A stretch of 15,440 nucleotides of DNA, from NCBI GenBank assembly GCA_002395525.1, contig DGXE01000022.1:1-15440 (forward strand). The letters run 5' to 3'. The stretch is from Ruminococcus sp. UBA4240. Its GTDB lineage: Bacteria > Bacillota > Clostridia > Oscillospirales > Ruminococcaceae. The notes beneath the pieces were generated by a model. The model did no database searches, had not been told where the DNA came from, and saw only the letters and a list, made by a program, of their open reading frames with translations. Both the position numbers and the translations under genes were made by a program. Positions 14,104 through 15,440 of the stretch are shown here, piece by piece. Within the stretch, counting starts at the first letter, position 1. Every line of letters starts with the position of its first letter.

Positions 14104-14132
14104 CGACACAGCCGCATAAAGCAGGTGTGCCG
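14104..14132 (-). repeat. 3'-end hairpin repeat, copy 4
   Basis: On the minus strand CGGCACACC-TGCTTTATGC-GGCTGTGTCG forms an imperfect stem with the family's TGCTTT loop. It lies 43 nt beyond the Nudix stop and about 20 nt upstream of the promoter of the AT-rich module. With copy 3 it brackets that module. It shares an exact 22-bp segment with copy 1. Confidence 0.72.
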
Positions 14133-14175
14133 CAAAGCAATTCATTCAGTTTCACCGATCAGAGCTTTACAAATA

Positions 14176-14634
14176 TCAGACCCCATATATCTCGTATTTA
14201 TCAGCCGCCGATGACTTTGGCACATAGCTGCTCTTGCCAAGCACATTCATCTTGTCAGCTATGTAAGCCATTAATATCTCCCTGCTCATATTCGTTATAT
14301 CATCACGCTTGACCGCTTCCTCGGCAGTAATTAGCAGCACCTCGCTGTTCTCATAGCCGTCAGACTTAGGCTCACCGCCGATATACTCCATGGTGAACAC
14401 CACACACCACTGCTCGGGCTTGAACTGCACCGAGAAAACGGCTTTGGCTTTGGCACGCACGCCTGTTTCTTCCATGACCTCACGTTCTATTGCTTTCGAT
14501 GGCAGCTCACCCTCTTCGACATAACCTCCCGGAACGAGTATCCTCCCATCGGCAGTACCGTAGGTGTGGCGGACAAGCAGGTTTTTTCCGTCTATCTCAA
14601 CTATGCCGCATACTGTGAAATATTTGTTGTTCAT
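14176..14634 (-). CDS. Nudix hydrolase
   Basis: 152 residues, a single Nudix domain. The Nudix box is complete: Gly37, Glu43, then Arg51-Glu52, Glu55-Glu56, Gly58 within GYVEEGE and REVMEETGV, so the Mg-binding helix is intact. Members hydrolyse nucleoside diphosphates linked to another group; the substrate here cannot be read from sequence. Two adjacent ATGs exist (14637 and 14634). AAAGGA (14641-14646) is 3 nt from the first and 6 nt from the second, so the second is preferred. Upstream lies a copy of the tetR promoter lacking its putative operators, which may now drive this gene. Confidence 0.92.
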   Translation of the reverse strand: MNNKYFTVCGIVEIDGKNLLVRHTYGTADGRILVPGGYVEEGELPSKAIEREVMEETGVRAKAKAVFSVQFKPEQWCVVFTMEYIGGEPKSDGYENSEVLLITAEEAVKRDDITNMSREILMAYIADKMNVLGKSSYVPKSSAADKYEIYGV

Positions 14635-14652
14635 CATATTTCCTTTCTTAGC

Positions 14653-14742
14653 TTAACGATAACGGCTTCGTGCAATATCATAGCTGTCTTTTTTCAACAT
14701 ATCCATCATATCTATCTTAAAGCTCTCTATGGCATCATCATC
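14653..14742 (-). pseudogene. Short coding-like remnant without a start codon
   Basis: Between the tetR-like leader and the Nudix gene, one minus-strand frame reads DDDAIESFKIDMMDML followed by KKDSYDIARSRYR and then TAA (14653-14655). It has balanced, protein-like composition but begins exactly where the homology to the tetR leader ends, and has no own start except internal Met codons. In the frame of the copied GTG start (14742-14744) translation would stop after five codons. It looks like the C-terminal end of a lost gene joined to the copied promoter; the family is unknown. Confidence 0.35.
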
Positions 14743-14805
14743 ACGTGCTGCACCCCTTTTTCAAATTTTATTGAACAACATATCATATGAACAGGAAAAA
14801 GTAAA
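14741..14805 (-). repeat. Duplicated tetR promoter/leader, copy B (operators missing)
   Basis: 14741-14778 matches 9562-9599 at 36 of 38 positions, and 14780-14805 matches 9624-9649 exactly. The -35 (TTTACT), the 17-nt spacer, a modified -10 (TATGTT at 14777-14782), the ribosome binding site and the GTG are retained. The 24-bp segment with most of the palindromes is absent. Weaker similarity continues to about 14855. Confidence 0.9.
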
Positions 14806-15018
14806 GCCCTTTTGTCAAAAATCGTGATAATGCCCAAGCTGAAACTGCCTTACGGCAGAATTTGCGCCGCTTTGCACAAAGTCTTGCTTGCCTCATCCGG
14901 GGTATCTGCCCTTGTGTCTTTCTTTGGAGGAACAAGAAAAGCTCCCTTATGGAGAACATTGTATATTGCGCATAATCCATTCACTTTTGTATAATTCGCC
15001 AAAGTTGTAATAATAGTA
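14806..15018. other. Intergenic spacer with no confident gene
   Basis: Between the copied promoter and the promoter of the plus-strand oxidoreductase. Several frames of 50-65 codons cross it on both strands, but none has a ribosome binding site or a recognisable family. The first ~50 bp still resemble the sequence upstream of tetR (9650-9698). The rest holds nothing I can name. Confidence 0.5.
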
Positions 15019-15028
15019 TTGACAACTT
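15002..15028 (+). promoter_or_regulatory. Inverted repeat AAGTTGT/ACAACTT over the -35
   Basis: AAGTTGT (15002-15008) and ACAACTT (15022-15028) form a 7-bp inverted repeat that overlaps the -35 hexamer. A further ACAACTT occurs at 15077-15083. This is a plausible operator for an unknown regulator of the oxidoreductase gene. Confidence 0.4.
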
Positions 15029-15047
15029 ACTGCTTGTATGATATAGT
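15019..15047 (+). promoter_or_regulatory. Sigma-A promoter of the NAD(P)-binding oxidoreductase
   Basis: TTGACA (15019-15024), a 17-nt spacer and TATAGT (15042-15047), close to consensus. The leader would be about 70 nt. A second TTTACA-17-TATAAT pair (15082-15110) also exists, but transcripts from it would start at or within the ribosome binding site, so it is less likely to be the main promoter. Confidence 0.75.
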
Positions 15048-15125
15048 AGACTCAGAAAGATGAAACGAACAATGTTACAACTTTACAGATGATATTATTT
15101 ATGCTATAATCAGGAGGAAAACATT

Positions 15126-15440
15126 ATGAAGATCGCAGTAGTTTGTGCAAACGGCAAGGCAGGTCAGCTTATCGTGAAAGAGGCTGTTGACAGAGGACTT
15201 GATGTTACGGCAGTTGTCAGGGGCGAGAACAAGTCCGCTGCTCAGAGCGTAATTGCAAAGGATCTTTTTGACCTTACCGCAGCAGACCTTGCAGGCTTTG
15301 ATGCAGTCGTGGATGCATTCGGAGCATGGGCACCCGAAACGCTTCCTCAGCACTCCACATCACTTGCTCACCTGTGCGACATTCTTTCGGGAACTGACAC
15401 AAGACTTCTCGTTGTGGGCGGCGCAGGAAGCCTGTATGTG
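15126..15440 (+). CDS. NAD(P)-binding Rossmann-fold oxidoreductase (NmrA/YwnB-like), 5' part
   Basis: The frame runs from ATG 15126 to the window end without a stop (105 codons; C-terminus missing). AGGAGG (15112-15117) lies 8 nt upstream, a strong start. The protein begins MKIAVVCANGKAGQLIVKEA, an atypical short-chain dehydrogenase nucleotide-binding loop (xNGxxGxxI). It continues with ...DLFDLTAADLAGFDAVVDAF and the strand LLVVGGAGSLYV, typical of small atypical SDR proteins such as NmrA- or YwnB-like flavin/NAD(P)H reductases. Substrate unknown. It is the only gene on the plus strand right of 7530 and has its own promoter. Confidence 0.88.
   Translation, partial: MKIAVVCANGKAGQLIVKEAVDRGLDVTAVVRGENKSAAQSVIAKDLFDLTAADLAGFDAVVDAFGAWAPETLPQHSTSLAHLCDILSGTDTRLLVVGGAGSLYV

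Noticed and set aside
9775..14132. CRISPR array
   Set aside because: The four repeats are palindromic, irregularly spaced by more than 1 kb with genes between, and no cas genes are present.
14783..14994. Frames of 60-65 codons on both strands between the Nudix gene and the oxidoreductase
   Set aside because: No ribosome binding site or recognisable domain; part of the stretch is homologous to non-coding tetR upstream DNA.

Overview
The window reads as a chromosomal segment of an anaerobic Gram-positive Firmicute, most likely Ruminococcus or a close Oscillospiraceae relative. The grounds are AGGAGG-type ribosome binding sites, a KMGKT-type tyrosyl-tRNA synthetase, GC-rich housekeeping genes with short operon spacing, and protein flavours typical of that group. 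The genus call is inference.

Region 1 (1-7530, plus strand) is conserved housekeeping DNA. It holds the 3' part of tyrS, a 338-bp spacer full of small decayed repeats, a two-domain polyphosphate:AMP phosphotransferase (PPK2 family), an acidic lipoprotein, trpS, a CNNM/CBS/CorC membrane protein, and a seven-helix membrane protein with a C-terminal PP2C/SpoIIE phosphatase domain whose start overlaps the CNNM gene by 4 bp. A hairpin at 7535-7565 separates this block from the convergent one.

Region 2 (7569-9565, minus strand) looks like one operon under a TetR regulator. In transcription order it is tetR (GTG start), a 131-residue unknown, a stump of an FAD-dependent oxidoreductase (only the Rossmann N-terminus remains), and an alpha/beta hydrolase. 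The tetR promoter carries two adjoining palindromes between the -10 element and the ribosome binding site, probably an autoregulatory operator.

Region 3 (9696-14634, minus strand) is accessory. It is a series of short units: an XRE regulator with a helical-repeat tail; an ECF sigma factor fused to a 256-residue soluble domain of unknown function; an AT-rich two-gene module (a 304-residue soluble protein plus a four-helix membrane protein); and a Nudix hydrolase. Each unit ends at its 3' side in a copy of the same hairpin repeat (CGGCATACC ... GGTATGCCG), four copies in 4.3 kb. The AT-rich module is the most foreign-looking DNA here, and its layout recalls two-gene, membrane-linked phage-defence modules such as Kiwa. 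Its first gene seems to have lost its proper start through a 1-nt frameshift.

Region 4 (14635-15440) contains a second, edited copy of the tetR promoter/leader, placed upstream of the Nudix gene and lacking the two putative operators. Next comes a mostly unassigned spacer, then a plus-strand NAD(P)-binding oxidoreductase that runs off the window behind a strong sigma-A promoter.

The observations most worth checking are the duplicated promoter with its operator excised; the sigma-effector fusion, which has a near-ideal internal ribosome binding site at the domain junction and an ECF-type promoter of its own; and the AT-rich two-gene module.
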